Source: Rhodococcus tibetensis (GTDB lineage Bacteria > Actinomycetota > Actinomycetes > Mycobacteriales > Mycobacteriaceae). From it: a stretch of DNA of 64,000 nt. Location: assembly GCF_024438035.1 (NCBI RefSeq), contig NZ_JANFQF010000016.1, positions 1 to 64,000 of the forward strand, in the 5' to 3' direction. Shown here one piece after another: positions 18,128 to 26,722 of this stretch; position 1 is the first letter of the stretch; each line of letters starts with the position of its first letter. Under the pieces are notes generated by a model, which had not been told where the DNA came from, made no database searches, and was given only the letters and a program-made list of their open reading frames with translations. A program made the position numbers and the translations under genes.

Positions 18128-18762
18128 GCGAACTCACTGTGCGTTACGGAGCATCCGTGGCGTTGAACCGTGTCAGCGCCTCCTTCGCCGAGCAGACGGT
18201 TACTGCGCTGGTGGGGCATAACGGGTCGGGCAAGTCGACCTTGCTCCACGTACTGGCGGGTATCCTGCGCCCCACCTCGGGCCGGATCGAGGGCACGCTC
18301 GGGCAACGCGTCGCCTACGTGCCGCAACGCACGGTAGTCGGTGAAAACCTGCCTCTCACGGTGCGCGAACTCGTCGGCATGGGCGCGTGGCAGCGGCGGG
18401 GACTGTGGCGCCGGCTCACCGCCCACGACCGAGATGCTGTGAAGGTTGCGTTGACTCGCCTGGGCATCGCGGATATCGCTGAGCGCCAGATGAGTGCGCT
18501 TTCAGGCGGTCAACGGCAACGCGCGTTGCTCGCGCAGGCGCTCGTGCAACGCGGTGATCTACTGCTCCTCGACGAGCCGACCACCGGACTCGATACCCAA
18601 GCCCGCGCCGTGATCAACGACGTCATCGACGAAGAAGCCGCACGGGGTGCGATCGTCGTCGTCGCCACGCACGAACCCCTCGATGCCGAGCGTGCCGGTC
18701 AGACGCTGACGTTGACAGCGGGGTGCCTCCGGATGCCGACGGACACCGCAGTGTCCGCCTAG
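18115..18762 (+). CDS. aztA: Zinc ABC transporter ATP-binding protein AztA
   Basis: 215 aa. Walker A GHNGSGKST (about 34-42), Q-loop VPQRT, signature LSGGQRQRALLAQAL (about 125), Walker B LLLLDEPTTGLD and switch His VVVATHE. It powers zinc import through AztB. No separate leader is visible: the ATG lies directly in the operator-like sequence, so the transcript may be leaderless. The 3' end overlaps the convergent VOC gene by 4 bases. Confidence 0.92.
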   Translation: MIVVSELTVRYGASVALNRVSASFAEQTVTALVGHNGSGKSTLLHVLAGILRPTSGRIEGTLGQRVAYVPQRTVVGENLPLTVRELVGMGAWQRRGLWRRLTAHDRDAVKVALTRLGIADIAERQMSALSGGQRQRALLAQALVQRGDLLLLDEPTTGLDTQARAVINDVIDEEAARGAIVVVATHEPLDAERAGQTLTLTAGCLRMPTDTAVSA

Positions 18763-19160
18763 ATCTCGCGCGGAAGTTCGACGAGCACGAGACGGTTACC
18801 GTCGGGGTCGCGGAAGTAGAACATCGGCGGAACGTAGTCGCCGACGCGCATGACCTCGGCGTCTACATCCACACCCTGCGCCGAGAGCGCCGCGTGATCG
18901 GCGTCGGCGTCCGAAGTGGAAAGCCGAATACCGGTTTCGACCCCGGCCGGTACGCCCTCGCGCTCCGGCACCAGGGCGATCGAGGTAACCGATCCGTGGG
19001 GTGCCACCTCGACCCAGCGCTGACCGTCGCCGAACTCGGCATCCATGCGCCGCTCGAAACCGAGTGTGCTGACATAGAATTCGAGGGCCCTGTCCTGATC
19101 GGTGACCGGCACGGCCACCGTATGCACCCCGTTGATGTGTGTCTTGCCCTGCGCAATCAC
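18759..19160 (-). CDS. VOC (glyoxalase/bleomycin-resistance) family protein
   Basis: 133 aa with the paired beta-alpha-beta-beta-beta modules of the vicinal oxygen chelate fold: VHTVAVPVTDQDRALEFYVSTLGF at the start and PMFYFRDPDGNRLVLVE at the end. Candidate metal ligands are His13, Glu about 51 and Glu near 129. Members include glyoxalases, dioxygenases and drug-binding proteins; the substrate is not predictable. Followed upstream by a second VOC gene, separated by 25 bases. Confidence 0.88.
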   Translation of the reverse strand: MIAQGKTHINGVHTVAVPVTDQDRALEFYVSTLGFERRMDAEFGDGQRWVEVAPHGSVTSIALVPEREGVPAGVETGIRLSTSDADADHAALSAQGVDVDAEVMRVGDYVPPMFYFRDPDGNRLVLVELPREI

Positions 19161-19185
19161 AGTGTCACCTCCTTCTCGCCCGGCA

Positions 19186-19662
19186 TCACGCCTGCGCGAA
19201 CGCCTTCTCGAGTGCGGCGATGTCCAACTTGCGCATCTGCAGCATCGCCTGGACGGCGCGCTGGGCTGCGGCGGTGTCGGGGTCGCTCATCAGCTCGTAC
19301 AAGCGGTCGGGGACCACCTGCCAGGAGACTCCGAAGCGGTCCTTCACCCATCCGCACTGGCTTTCTTCGCCACCGTCGGTCGTGAACGCCGCCCAGTATC
19401 GGTCCACCTCGTCCTGGTCCTTACACCGCACCTCGAACGAGATCGCTTCGTCGAACTGAAACTGCGGGCCGCCGTTGAGTGCGGTGAACGGCTGCCCGTT
19501 GATTTCGAAGGACACCGTCATCACCTTGCCCTCGGGGCCGGGTGTGCCGGGAGCGTAGTACGTCACGTCGGTGATCCGCGAGTTCGGAAAGAGGGACGTG
19601 TAGAACTGTGCTGCCTCTTCACCTCGGTCGTCGAACCAGAGGCAGGGGGTGATGGGTTTCAT
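19186..19662 (-). CDS. VOC family protein (PhnB/3-demethylubiquinone-methyltransferase-like)
   Basis: 158 aa from ATG 19662, behind a GAGAGGA ribosome site. Typical PhnB-like features: ITPCLWFDDRGEEAAQFYTSLFPNS near the start, then FEINGQPFTALNGGPQFQFDEAIS and CGWVKDRFGVSWQVVP. The C-terminus LQMRKLDIAALEKAF is the standard tail of this subgroup. Function unknown in spite of the database name; probably cotranscribed with the next VOC gene. Confidence 0.88.
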   Translation of the reverse strand: MKPITPCLWFDDRGEEAAQFYTSLFPNSRITDVTYYAPGTPGPEGKVMTVSFEINGQPFTALNGGPQFQFDEAISFEVRCKDQDEVDRYWAAFTTDGGEESQCGWVKDRFGVSWQVVPDRLYELMSDPDTAAAQRAVQAMLQMRKLDIAALEKAFAQA

Positions 19663-19782
19663 GGTGTAGTCCTCTCGGTGCTTCTCGATCAATCCTCACC
19701 GATATGGACCACGCACATGCCCGAAACTCATCGCCCCGCGGAAAGGAATCTCAGCGCATCGCGCACCCGGGATACTGGCGGC

Positions 19783-20523
19783 ATGGCCGACGGTGACGAA
19801 CGCAGCATGCTGGGCCGGGCATTTCTTCTTCTCGGTTCGTTTACTTCGGATCGACCGCGTCTGGCGCAGTCGGAGTTGAGTAGGCGTACCGGCCTGCCCC
19901 TGCCCACCGTGCACCGACTGTGCCGACAATTGATGGCGCACGGCGCGCTCGAACGAACCGACGACGGCAGTTACGAAATCGGCGTTCAACTGTGGGAACT
20001 GGGTTCCCTCGCGCCCCGTGCCCACGGACTGCGCCAGGTGGCGCTGCCGTATCTCGAGGACCTCTACGAGGCCACGCGCGAGAACGTCCAGCTCGTGGTT
20101 CGGGAGGGACTCGAAGCGCTGTACATCGAGCGACTGTCGGCGCGGGGTGCCGTGACCGTGGTCGGGCGCGCCGGGGGACGGCTGCCGCTGCATGCATCGA
20201 GTGGCGGTCTGATTCTGCTCGCGTTCGGCGGCGGCGAGTTGCTCGACGCGGTCCTTGCGGCCGGCCTCGAGCGCTTCACGCCGGCGACCATCACCACCGA
20301 ACACCGGCTTCGCAGCACCCTTGACGACATCCGCCGGACCGGATGGGTCATGTGCCGTGAACATCTGAACGTCGGAACGCTGGCCGTGGCCGCTCCAGTG
20401 TCGCGGTCGACGGGCGAGGTGGTGGCCGCCGTGTCCGTCGTGGTGCCGGCGGAGAAGGATCCCGCGCCTCTGATCCCCGCCGTGCGGGCGGCGGCACGAG
20501 GCATCTCCCGCGGTGTCGCGTAG
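19783..20523 (+). CDS. pobR: IclR-family regulator, probable PobR
   Basis: 246 aa from ATG 19783. N-terminal winged helix (LGRAFLLLGSF, SELSRRTGLPLPTVHRLCRQL, residues about 10-65) and the IclR effector domain (about 85-245; LEDLYEATRENVQLVVREG, LPLHASSGGLILLAFG). Placed directly before pobA on the same strand, as in other actinobacteria where an IclR protein controls 4-hydroxybenzoate hydroxylase. The effector would be 4-hydroxybenzoate. A perfect palindrome follows its stop. Confidence 0.82.
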   Translation: MADGDERSMLGRAFLLLGSFTSDRPRLAQSELSRRTGLPLPTVHRLCRQLMAHGALERTDDGSYEIGVQLWELGSLAPRAHGLRQVALPYLEDLYEATRENVQLVVREGLEALYIERLSARGAVTVVGRAGGRLPLHASSGGLILLAFGGGELLDAVLAAGLERFTPATITTEHRLRSTLDDIRRTGWVMCREHLNVGTLAVAAPVSRSTGEVVAAVSVVVPAEKDPAPLIPAVRAAARGISRGVA

Positions 20524-20529
20524 CTCGTC

Positions 20530-20544
20530 TTTCACTCAGTGAAA
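20530..20544 (+). promoter_or_regulatory. Palindrome between pobR and pobA, candidate PobR operator
   Basis: TTTCAC-TCA-GTGAAA, a perfect 6-3-6 palindrome 71 bases before the pobA ATG. Confidence 0.5.
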
Positions 20545-20578
20545 GTGGGGGTGTCGAGGGCGGAGTTCGGGGGCAACA

Positions 20579-20592
20579 GTGACTGGTGTCAC
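20579..20592 (+). promoter_or_regulatory. CRP/GlxR-like site before pobA
   Basis: GTGA-CTGGTG-TCAC, matching the GTGA-N6-TCAC core of actinobacterial CRP/GlxR boxes, 23 bases before the pobA start and hence likely downstream of or over the promoter. Confidence 0.45.
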
Positions 20593-20614
20593 GAACTACG
20601 CGAGGAGTCTGCGC

Positions 20615-21796
20615 ATGAACACACAGGTCGGGATCGTCGGCGGGGGACCCGCCGGACTGATGCTGTCCCACCTTCTACACCTGCACGGCATCGAGTCGGT
20701 GGTACTCGAAACCCGCACCCGTGAGGAGGTCGAGGGCACGATCCGCGCCGGTGTGCTCGAGCAGAACACGGTAGATCTGATGGCCGACACCGGTCTCGGC
20801 GACCGCATCAAGCGCGAAGGCCACACCCATCAGGGCATCGAACTGCGGTTCGGCGGCAGGGGACACCGCATAGCGTTCGACGAACTCACAGGCGGGCGCG
20901 CGGTCACGATGTACCCGCAGCATGAGGTGCTGAAAGACCTCATCGCGCGAAGGCTCGAGGACGACGGCGACCTCCGCTTCGGCGTCTCCGAGGTGCAGGT
21001 GCACGACCACACGTCGGACAACCCGAAGATCACCTACCTCGACGCCGACGGCAACGAACAGGCCATCACCTGCGCGCTCGTCGCCGGCTGTGACGGGTCG
21101 CGCACCACGACCCGCGGTCTCATCCCCGAGACCACCGTGCGCACCGACCACTTCCGCCAGTACCCGTTCGCCTGGTTCGGCATCCTCGCCGAGGCCCCGC
21201 CGTCGTCCGAGGAACTGATCTACGCCAACCACCCGCGCGGCTTCGCACTCATCAGCACCCGCACCCCTGACGTCCAGCGGCACTACCTGCAGGTCAACCC
21301 GGACGACTCCGTCGACAACTGGTCCGACGACCGAATCTGGTCCGAACTCCACGCCCGCGTCGATGGCGAAGGCGCAGAAATCAAGGACGGCAAAATCTTC
21401 CAGAAGTCGATCCTCCAATTCCGCAGCTTCGTGAGCGAGCCCATGCAGCACGGCAACCTCTTCCTGGCTGGCGACGCTGCCCACACCGTGCCCCCCACCG
21501 GCGCGAAGGGCATGAACCTGGCGATCGCCGACGTCTACTTCCTCTCCAAGGCGATGGCCGAGTACTTCGCCACCCGAAGCCGAGCGGGGCTCGAGAGCTA
21601 CACCGACACGGTGATGCCGCGCGTCTGGCGGACCCAGCACTTCTCGTGGTGGATGTCCTCGATGCTCCACCGACTCCCCGACGACACCGGTTTCGGCCAC
21701 AAGCGGCAGATCGCCGAACTCGACCTGGTCACCAGATCCGTCGCTGGACGCACCCTCGTCGCCGAGAACTACGTAGGCGTCCCGCTCGAGTCGTGA
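20615..21796 (+). CDS. pobA: 4-hydroxybenzoate 3-monooxygenase
   Basis: 393 aa from ATG 20615 with a GAGGAG site. Flavin aromatic hydroxylase: FAD-binding GIVGGGPAGLMLSHLL, the DG motif LVAGCDGSRTTTR, and GNLFLAGDAAHTVPPTGAKGMNLAI. Converts 4-hydroxybenzoate, NAD(P)H and O2 into protocatechuate. Length and sequence are those of PobA. No protocatechuate ring-cleavage genes are adjacent, so these must lie elsewhere. The stop codon is embedded in the first copy of a palindromic repeat. Confidence 0.95.
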   Translation: MNTQVGIVGGGPAGLMLSHLLHLHGIESVVLETRTREEVEGTIRAGVLEQNTVDLMADTGLGDRIKREGHTHQGIELRFGGRGHRIAFDELTGGRAVTMYPQHEVLKDLIARRLEDDGDLRFGVSEVQVHDHTSDNPKITYLDADGNEQAITCALVAGCDGSRTTTRGLIPETTVRTDHFRQYPFAWFGILAEAPPSSEELIYANHPRGFALISTRTPDVQRHYLQVNPDDSVDNWSDDRIWSELHARVDGEGAEIKDGKIFQKSILQFRSFVSEPMQHGNLFLAGDAAHTVPPTGAKGMNLAIADVYFLSKAMAEYFATRSRAGLESYTDTVMPRVWRTQHFSWWMSSMLHRLPDDTGFGHKRQIAELDLVTRSVAGRTLVAENYVGVPLES

Positions 21797-21834
21797 GCAC
21801 TCGTTAACCACAGAGTGTTAAGAAGTACTCACAG
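21791..21834. repeat. Palindromic intergenic repeat, copy 1
   Basis: Ends GTGAGCACT and AGTACTCAC pair 8 of 9, with inner TTAAC / GTTAA arms. Same outer ends and size as the copy at 23894-23934; both begin at a gene 3' end. Confidence 0.6.
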
Positions 21835-21855
21835 GCGATCATCGAGGAGGCCACC

Positions 21856-21924
21856 ATGTTCCGCGACCCCGGACTGCCGGACTGGCTCGAGTTCATTCTC
21901 GGCGTGCTCGGCTACCGCTGGTGA
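21856..21924 (+). CDS. 22-residue small protein
   Basis: A short frame with a near-ideal ribosome site (GAGGAGG, 5 bases before ATG 21856). The product begins [13 protein letters not shown] and ends in an aromatic tail GYRW. It lies between pobA and the SDR gene and is bracketed by AGAAGTACT (21821-21829) and AGTACTTCT (21925-21933). It could be a genuine small protein or a regulatory leader for the SDR operon. No family recognised. Confidence 0.4.
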   Translation: MFRDPGLPDWLEFILGVLGYRW

Positions 21925-22006
21925 AGTACTTCTGCCGGCAAATGGCTGCACGCGCAAACTAGAACCTGTTACATTCACGGAAAGGGGTGCGACAACAGGA
22001 GCGGCA

Positions 22007-22813
22007 GTGATCCTCGATCGGTTCAAAGTGGACGGCCGGGTCGCCGTCGTGACGGGCGCCGGCCGTGGCATCGGCGCTGCGACCGCGGTGGCGCTCGCGG
22101 AGGCAGGCGCTCACGTCGTCCTCTCCGCCCGCCATGCTGGTCAACTGCAGAAGGTGGCGGCGCAGGTCGAGGAAGCCGGGCGGCGCGCGTTGGTCGTGCC
22201 CGCCGATCTGATGGATCTGCAGGCCGTCGCCGCACTCGCGGATGCCGCGCAGGAGGAGTTCGGGAGGCTCGACATCGTCGTCAACAACGTCGGCGGCACA
22301 ATCCCCAACGCCCTTCTCGACACCGACTCGGACTATCTCGAGGAGGCATTCCATTTCAACGTGAGCACCGCACATGCGCTCGTTCGGGCGGCCGTACCCC
22401 ACATGCTTGCGCACGACGGCGGCTCGGTGGTGAACATTTCGTCGGTGATGGGCAGGCTGTCCGGCCGCGGCTACCTGGCTTACGGAACGGCGAAAGCAGC
22501 CCTGGCACACTACACCCGGCTGGCGGCCCGCGATCTGAGCCCGCACGTACGGGTCAATGCGATCGCCGTGGGGTCGGTGATGACGTCCGCGCTCGAGTTC
22601 GTCGCCTCCGACGAGGCGGTGAAAGCGTCGATGGAGAGCGTCACCCCGCTCGGCGGGATCGGCGACCCGCAGGACATTGCGGCTGCCGTGCTCTACCTGT
22701 CCTCGAAGGCTGGTTCATATGTGACCGGCAAGGTACTCGAGGTCGACGGAGGCCTCGACCAACCGAACCTCGACCTCGGCCTTCCTGATCTGAACCTGGG
22801 AGAGAAGTCATGA
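22007..22813 (+). CDS. SDR-family oxidoreductase
   Basis: 268 aa from GTG 22007, with AGGAG 6 bases upstream. Classical short-chain dehydrogenase: [17 protein letters not shown] (about 13-29), NNVGG, catalytic Ser in [24 protein letters not shown] with YxxxK, and C-terminal DGGLDQP. Overlaps the next gene by ATGA, so the two probably act together. The substrate, likely a hydroxy- or keto-acyl or cyclic alcohol, cannot be told from sequence. Confidence 0.88.
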   Translation: MILDRFKVDGRVAVVTGAGRGIGAATAVALAEAGAHVVLSARHAGQLQKVAAQVEEAGRRALVVPADLMDLQAVAALADAAQEEFGRLDIVVNNVGGTIPNALLDTDSDYLEEAFHFNVSTAHALVRAAVPHMLAHDGGSVVNISSVMGRLSGRGYLAYGTAKAALAHYTRLAARDLSPHVRVNAIAVGSVMTSALEFVASDEAVKASMESVTPLGGIGDPQDIAAAVLYLSSKAGSYVTGKVLEVDGGLDQPNLDLGLPDLNLGEKS

Positions 22814-23892
22814 GCTACCGCGTCGTCGAATGGTCCACCGGCACAGTCGGTCGGCATGCCATTGCAGGGATCGATGCCCGCGACGATCTCGAACTGGTCG
22901 GCGTCTGGGTGTCCAATCCGGACAAGGTCGGAAAGGACGCCGGCGAACTGGCCGGCCTCGATCGTGAACTCGGTGTGAGGGCCACCGATGACAAGGCGGC
23001 CCTGCTCGCGTTGAAGCCGGATTGCATCGTGCATACCGCGATGACGGACGACCGCATCTTCGAGGCCGTCGAGGAGTTGATCTCCTTCCTCGAGGCGGGC
23101 GTCAACGTCGTCTCCTCGGGGCCGGTGCTGCTGCAATATCCGATCGGTGTCATCCCGGAGGAACTCGTCGACCGCATCTGCCGTGCCGGCGAGCAGGGCG
23201 GCGCGAGTCTGCACGTCAACGGCATCGACCCCGGCTTCGCTAATGATGTTCTGCCCCTGGCCATGACGAGTTTGTCCCAGCGCATCGACGAGGTTCGCTG
23301 TTACGAGATCGCCGACTACTCCACGTACTACCAGCCGGTGGTGATGCGCGACATCTTCGGATTCGGTAAACCCCTCGACGAGACGCCGATGCTGTTCCAG
23401 CCCGGGGTGCTGTCGCTGGCGTGGGGGAGCGTCGTCCGCCAGATCGCCGCAGGCCTCGACATCACACTGGACGAGCCGCTGGTGGAAAAGGTTGCACGAA
23501 TCCCGGCAGAGCACGACCTCGACGTCGTGTCGTGCCATATTCCCGCGGGCACGACGGCTGCCGTGCGGTTCGAGGTCATCGGCACCGTCGACGGCGTGCC
23601 ACGCGTGGTACTCGAGCACGTCACCCGGACACATCCGGACCAGATGCCCGAATGGCCCAAGCCGAACCGCGGTGACGGCTGCTATCGCATCGACATCACG
23701 GGTGAGCCCATGATGTCCGTCGAGTTCAACCACAACGGTGAAAACGGCGACCACAACGTGTCGGGCATGATCGTCACGGCAATGAGACTGGTGAACTCGG
23801 TGCAGGCCGTCGTCGAGGCAGACCCCGGACTCGTGACCGCACTGGATCTGCCGCTCGTCACCGGTCGCGGGCTGGTCTCACGCAAACCCTGA
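22810..23892 (+). CDS. Dihydrodipicolinate reductase-like NAD(P)H-dependent dehydrogenase
   Basis: 360 aa. N-terminal Rossmann part with [17 protein letters not shown] (residues 5-21) and the Cys/His-containing DxIVHTA segment; the C-terminal half resembles the NAD(P)H-dependent amine dehydrogenase family that includes 2,4-diaminopentanoate dehydrogenase. In rhodococci and mycobacteria many paralogues exist, usually annotated as hypothetical, often near steroid or acyl-CoA genes. Coupled to the SDR upstream. Confidence 0.8.
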   Translation: MSYRVVEWSTGTVGRHAIAGIDARDDLELVGVWVSNPDKVGKDAGELAGLDRELGVRATDDKAALLALKPDCIVHTAMTDDRIFEAVEELISFLEAGVNVVSSGPVLLQYPIGVIPEELVDRICRAGEQGGASLHVNGIDPGFANDVLPLAMTSLSQRIDEVRCYEIADYSTYYQPVVMRDIFGFGKPLDETPMLFQPGVLSLAWGSVVRQIAAGLDITLDEPLVEKVARIPAEHDLDVVSCHIPAGTTAAVRFEVIGTVDGVPRVVLEHVTRTHPDQMPEWPKPNRGDGCYRIDITGEPMMSVEFNHNGENGDHNVSGMIVTAMRLVNSVQAVVEADPGLVTALDLPLVTGRGLVSRKP

Positions 23893-23893
23893 G

Positions 23894-23934
23894 CCGTGAG
23901 CGCTTGACACCCGGCGGTTGAAAAGTACTCACGG
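23894..23934. repeat. Palindromic intergenic repeat, copy 2
   Basis: Begins two bases after the upstream stop codon. Ends CCGTGAG and CTCACGG pair perfectly; the next five base pairs are partly symmetric. Shares CGTGAGC and AAGTACTCAC with the copy at 21791-21834. Confidence 0.65.
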
Positions 23935-24009
23935 GAGCGTCAATTCGAACCCCGCCCATGCCTTTCGTAGACCATCGCTGCGGTCGAAGTCGGGAAGGTC
24001 GGTAGCCAC
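23929..24009 (-). pseudogene. Possible 3' gene remnant or 26-residue ORF
   Basis: On the minus strand a frame from GTG 24009 reads ATDLPDFDRSDGLRKAWAGF and ends at a TGA inside the repeat. Codon choice is moderately GC-rich at third positions. There is no ribosome site, and a strong hairpin lies just upstream, so this looks more like a leftover C-terminus than a live gene. Confidence 0.25.
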
Positions 24010-24021
24010 CAAGCCAGGCTA

Positions 24022-24058
24022 ACCCGGGCCTCACCCGACTTCAGGGTGAAGCCCGGGT
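24022..24058. terminator. Strong hairpin terminator
   Basis: ACCCGGGC + TCACCC pair with GGGTGA + GCCCGGGT around a 7-base loop; 29 bases after the symporter stop (minus strand). Confidence 0.75.
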
Positions 24059-24087
24059 ATACCAGGCTGCCGAGACCGAGCCTGCAC

Positions 24088-25686
24088 TCAGTGTGCTTCG
24101 GCGAGCTCCGCTCCGATTCCGGTCTCGGCGCGCACCAGCATCTCGGCGAATTTCTCGTCTCGGTCGGCCTTGATGCCGCTGCGCCGTTCCGCGACGAGCG
24201 AGCCGATCACTGCTGCAGCCAAACCCAGAGGCATCGTGATGATGACGGGCAGTTGGATGGTGAGCGGCGCCGGTCCGCTACCCAACCAGAGTGCCTCGGT
24301 GAACATGAGGCTGACCACGGTCGACGCCAGTCCCACCGAGATCCCCCACATGGCTCCCGTGCTGTTGAATCGCCGCCAGTTTAGGCTGAGCAGCAGGCTG
24401 GGCAGGTGTGCGCTTCCAGCCACCATGAACGCCATGCCCATGAAATAGGTGATATTCGTACTGTCGCCGATGGCCATGGTCAGCCCGATGGCGATAATGC
24501 TGAACGCAACCGCAGCGTAACGTGCGGTCTTCGCCTCCCGGGCGTCTGTGGTTTCCGTGTCGGCGGACTTCGTGCGAGTGACGGTGGGCCAGACGTCGTG
24601 AGCGAAAGTGCCCGCCGCCGAGATCACCACACCTGCGACCACGGCGACGATGCTGGCGAATGCCACGGCCGCGACCATGGCCAGAGCAATGGACCCGCCC
24701 ACCGTGCCGACGCCACCACCGAGTTCGGTGACCAGGGTGGGTGCCGCAAGGTTGCCGCCGGCGCCGACGCGGTCTGCTCCGTCGGGTCCGAGAAGCGCAG
24801 CGGTGCCGAATCCCATGACGATGACGATCAAGTAGAAGGCGCTGCACAGCGCGACGGTCCAGCCGAGAGACTTCCGTGCAGTCGCGGCCTCCGGGACGGT
24901 GAAGAAGCGAATAAGGATGTGCGCCATGCCCGCGGTGCCCAGAGCGAAGGCCAGTGAGTAGGAGATGAGATTGATCGCGCCGGTCTGTCCGAAGATCAGT
25001 CCGGGCGTGAGGATCGCGTCTCCTGCGCCGGCGTTGTCGGTGGCGTCGGACAAGACGGACGGGAGACTGAACCCGAACTTCGCCAGAATCCCCAGGCAGA
25101 CGATGATGGCCAGGACGGACAAGATGGACGACTTGATCACCTGGACCCAGGTGGTTGCAAGCATGCCGCCGACGAAGACATAGATTCCCATCAGGCTTCC
25201 GGCGACGACGACGGACAGCCCGAAGGGAATGCCCGACACCGACTCGAGGAGGACGCCCGCCGCGACGAGTTGGGCCAGCAGCACGAACGTACCGGTGACG
25301 ATCGTGCTGAGCGCAACCACCACCCGGACCCGCCGAGCGCCTGTCCGGAACACGAGAACGTCGGCCAGAGTGTACTTTCCGACGTTGCGCATCTTCTCGG
25401 CGAGGAGGAACAGCACGGGCAGGAACGAGACGACGGATGTACACAGGATCACGGCCCCGTCGACACCCTTGTAGAAGATCAGTCCGGTGGTCCCCAGGAA
25501 GCTACCCGCGGAGATGAACTCGCCGGCAATCGCGAAACCGTTCTGCCAGCCGGTGATCGAACGGCCGGCCGCAAAGAAGCCGGTGGCACTGCGACTGCGC
25601 CGGGACGCGGCAAAGGTCACCCAGAGAGTCAGGGAGATGACCGCAGAGCAAATGGCAATGGCAAGGTAATCGGCTTCGCCCGTCAT
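24088..25686 (-). CDS. Sodium:solute symporter, ActP-like (monocarboxylate/acetate type)
   Basis: 532 aa from ATG 25686, which overlaps the DUF485 stop (ATGA). About 13 hydrophobic segments; SSS-family motifs include GFFAAGRSITGWQNGFAIAGEFISAGSFLG (residues about 36-65) and GTAGMAHILIRFFTVPEAATARKS. The pairing of DUF485 with this transporter is the hallmark of acetate/carboxylate permeases such as YjcH-ActP. It would import a monocarboxylic acid, plausibly the substrate of the acyl-CoA synthetase at 30319-32025, which shares a promoter motif with this operon. Confidence 0.9.
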   Translation of the reverse strand: MTGEADYLAIAICSAVISLTLWVTFAASRRSRSATGFFAAGRSITGWQNGFAIAGEFISAGSFLGTTGLIFYKGVDGAVILCTSVVSFLPVLFLLAEKMRNVGKYTLADVLVFRTGARRVRVVVALSTIVTGTFVLLAQLVAAGVLLESVSGIPFGLSVVVAGSLMGIYVFVGGMLATTWVQVIKSSILSVLAIIVCLGILAKFGFSLPSVLSDATDNAGAGDAILTPGLIFGQTGAINLISYSLAFALGTAGMAHILIRFFTVPEAATARKSLGWTVALCSAFYLIVIVMGFGTAALLGPDGADRVGAGGNLAAPTLVTELGGGVGTVGGSIALAMVAAVAFASIVAVVAGVVISAAGTFAHDVWPTVTRTKSADTETTDAREAKTARYAAVAFSIIAIGLTMAIGDSTNITYFMGMAFMVAGSAHLPSLLLSLNWRRFNSTGAMWGISVGLASTVVSLMFTEALWLGSGPAPLTIQLPVIITMPLGLAAAVIGSLVAERRSGIKADRDEKFAEMLVRAETGIGAELAEAH

Positions 25687-26036
25687 GCGGCACGCTCCTG
25701 CTGGCGTAGTTCGATGGCCAGAACGGCCGCGTCGGCGGCCGGCTGGATGTAGATCCGGGAGAGTCGGAAGTAGGCGTACACCAGTACCCAGGTGCCGGCG
25801 AACTGGGAGAACACCACCCACAGCGAGAGCGGTATTCCCAATAGTGCAGTGCCACCCAAAAGTTCGGGGAAGAACGCGAACCCGACGAGAAAGCCGGTGA
25901 ACAACGCGATCGCGACGACACCGAGGCTTGCGGTGACGGCGCGGCGGCGTCGTCGCAGTTCGACGAACTCCGGCAATGCAAGGATGGGTGACCAGATCGC
26001 GGTGCCGGGTTCGGTGAGGGAGGCGTCGGCGGTCAT
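25683..26036 (-). CDS. DUF485 membrane protein
   Basis: 117 aa from ATG 26036, overlapping the upstream stop (ATGA). A conserved N-terminal LPEFVELRRRRRAV precedes two transmembrane helices (about 40-62 and 72-95), as in YjcH. It accompanies ActP-type symporters and probably supports their assembly or activity; the biochemical role is unknown. Confidence 0.9.
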   Translation of the reverse strand: MTADASLTEPGTAIWSPILALPEFVELRRRRRAVTASLGVVAIALFTGFLVGFAFFPELLGGTALLGIPLSLWVVFSQFAGTWVLVYAYFRLSRIYIQPAADAAVLAIELRQQERAA

Positions 26037-26512
26037 GCGTGCACCGCCGCACGGCGGGCGGAGTCGAGCGCGAACAGGTTTTCGTCCCAACCGTCCGTCA
26101 GCGGCCCGAAATAGTGGAAGCGGACCTGTTTGCGACGGTATAACCAGCGGTCGCCGACTCGGACGACCTCGTCGGTGTAGCGGCCCGCGGCGATCGACGA
26201 CGTTCCGTCCGACACGCACGGCTGCCACAGAAACGAGCGGACGACAGCGCGGTCACCGTCCAGGTCGATCTCGAGGTTGGTGATGAAGTGCCAGAACGCC
26301 GTGAGGCCGCCTGCGGCGAGCCCGGAGAAGAACTCCTGCATCTCGCCCTTACCGCGGGGGTTCGACAGGCCGTCGAATTCCCCGTCTTCTGTGAACAGAT
26401 CCATCAAGGCATCCCAATCGCCGTCGTCGAGATGGCGGCAGTACTGCGCGTCGAGTGTCCGGATGGACTCAAGGTCCTCCAGTCGGCGGATTCGTTCTTC
26501 GAGGGTGCTCAA
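26033..26512 (-). CDS. NTF2/SnoaL-like protein
   Basis: 159 aa. Cone-shaped alpha+beta barrel family: RIRRLEDLESIRTLDAQYCRHLDDGDWDALMDLFTEDGEF near the N-terminus and WLYRRKQVRFHYF near the C-terminus are typical of the SnoaL_4 group, which contains isomerases, hydratases and ring-hydroxylating dioxygenase beta-like proteins. It opens the operon with DUF485 and the symporter, so it may process the imported acid. Divergent from the TetR gene. Confidence 0.82.
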   Translation of the reverse strand: MSTLEERIRRLEDLESIRTLDAQYCRHLDDGDWDALMDLFTEDGEFDGLSNPRGKGEMQEFFSGLAAGGLTAFWHFITNLEIDLDGDRAVVRSFLWQPCVSDGTSSIAAGRYTDEVVRVGDRWLYRRKQVRFHYFGPLTDGWDENLFALDSARRAAVHA

Positions 26513-26555
26513 GGCGGCGTACCTCCACGGTGCAGAGCGGGTGAGAAGTCACGGT

Positions 26556-26571
26556 CATTAACGGTCGTTCA
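26556..26571. promoter_or_regulatory. TetR operator candidate, site 1
   Basis: Minus-strand reading TGAACGACCGTTAATG with the symmetric core AACG-AC-CGTT. It lies 44 bases before the NTF2-like start and in the TetR gene's upstream region. 14 of 16 bases match site 2 at 27385-27400. Confidence 0.55.
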
Positions 26572-26722
26572 TGTGATGGGGACCATAATCGACGGATAAG
26601 GGGTAGTCAAGACGGCCGTCGGGCGAAGGGCCAGATTGCGTCCACTCAGAGAAACCTGCCGTGAACTGCAATTCGCGAGCGAGTTGTTGCTCATCCGTGC
26701 TGGTCGCTCTACCCTCCGAGGG

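Noticed and set aside
26541-26552. GTGA-N4-TCAC as a CRP site before the NTF2-like gene
   Set aside because: Spacing is 4, not 6, so it does not fit the CRP/GlxR pattern.
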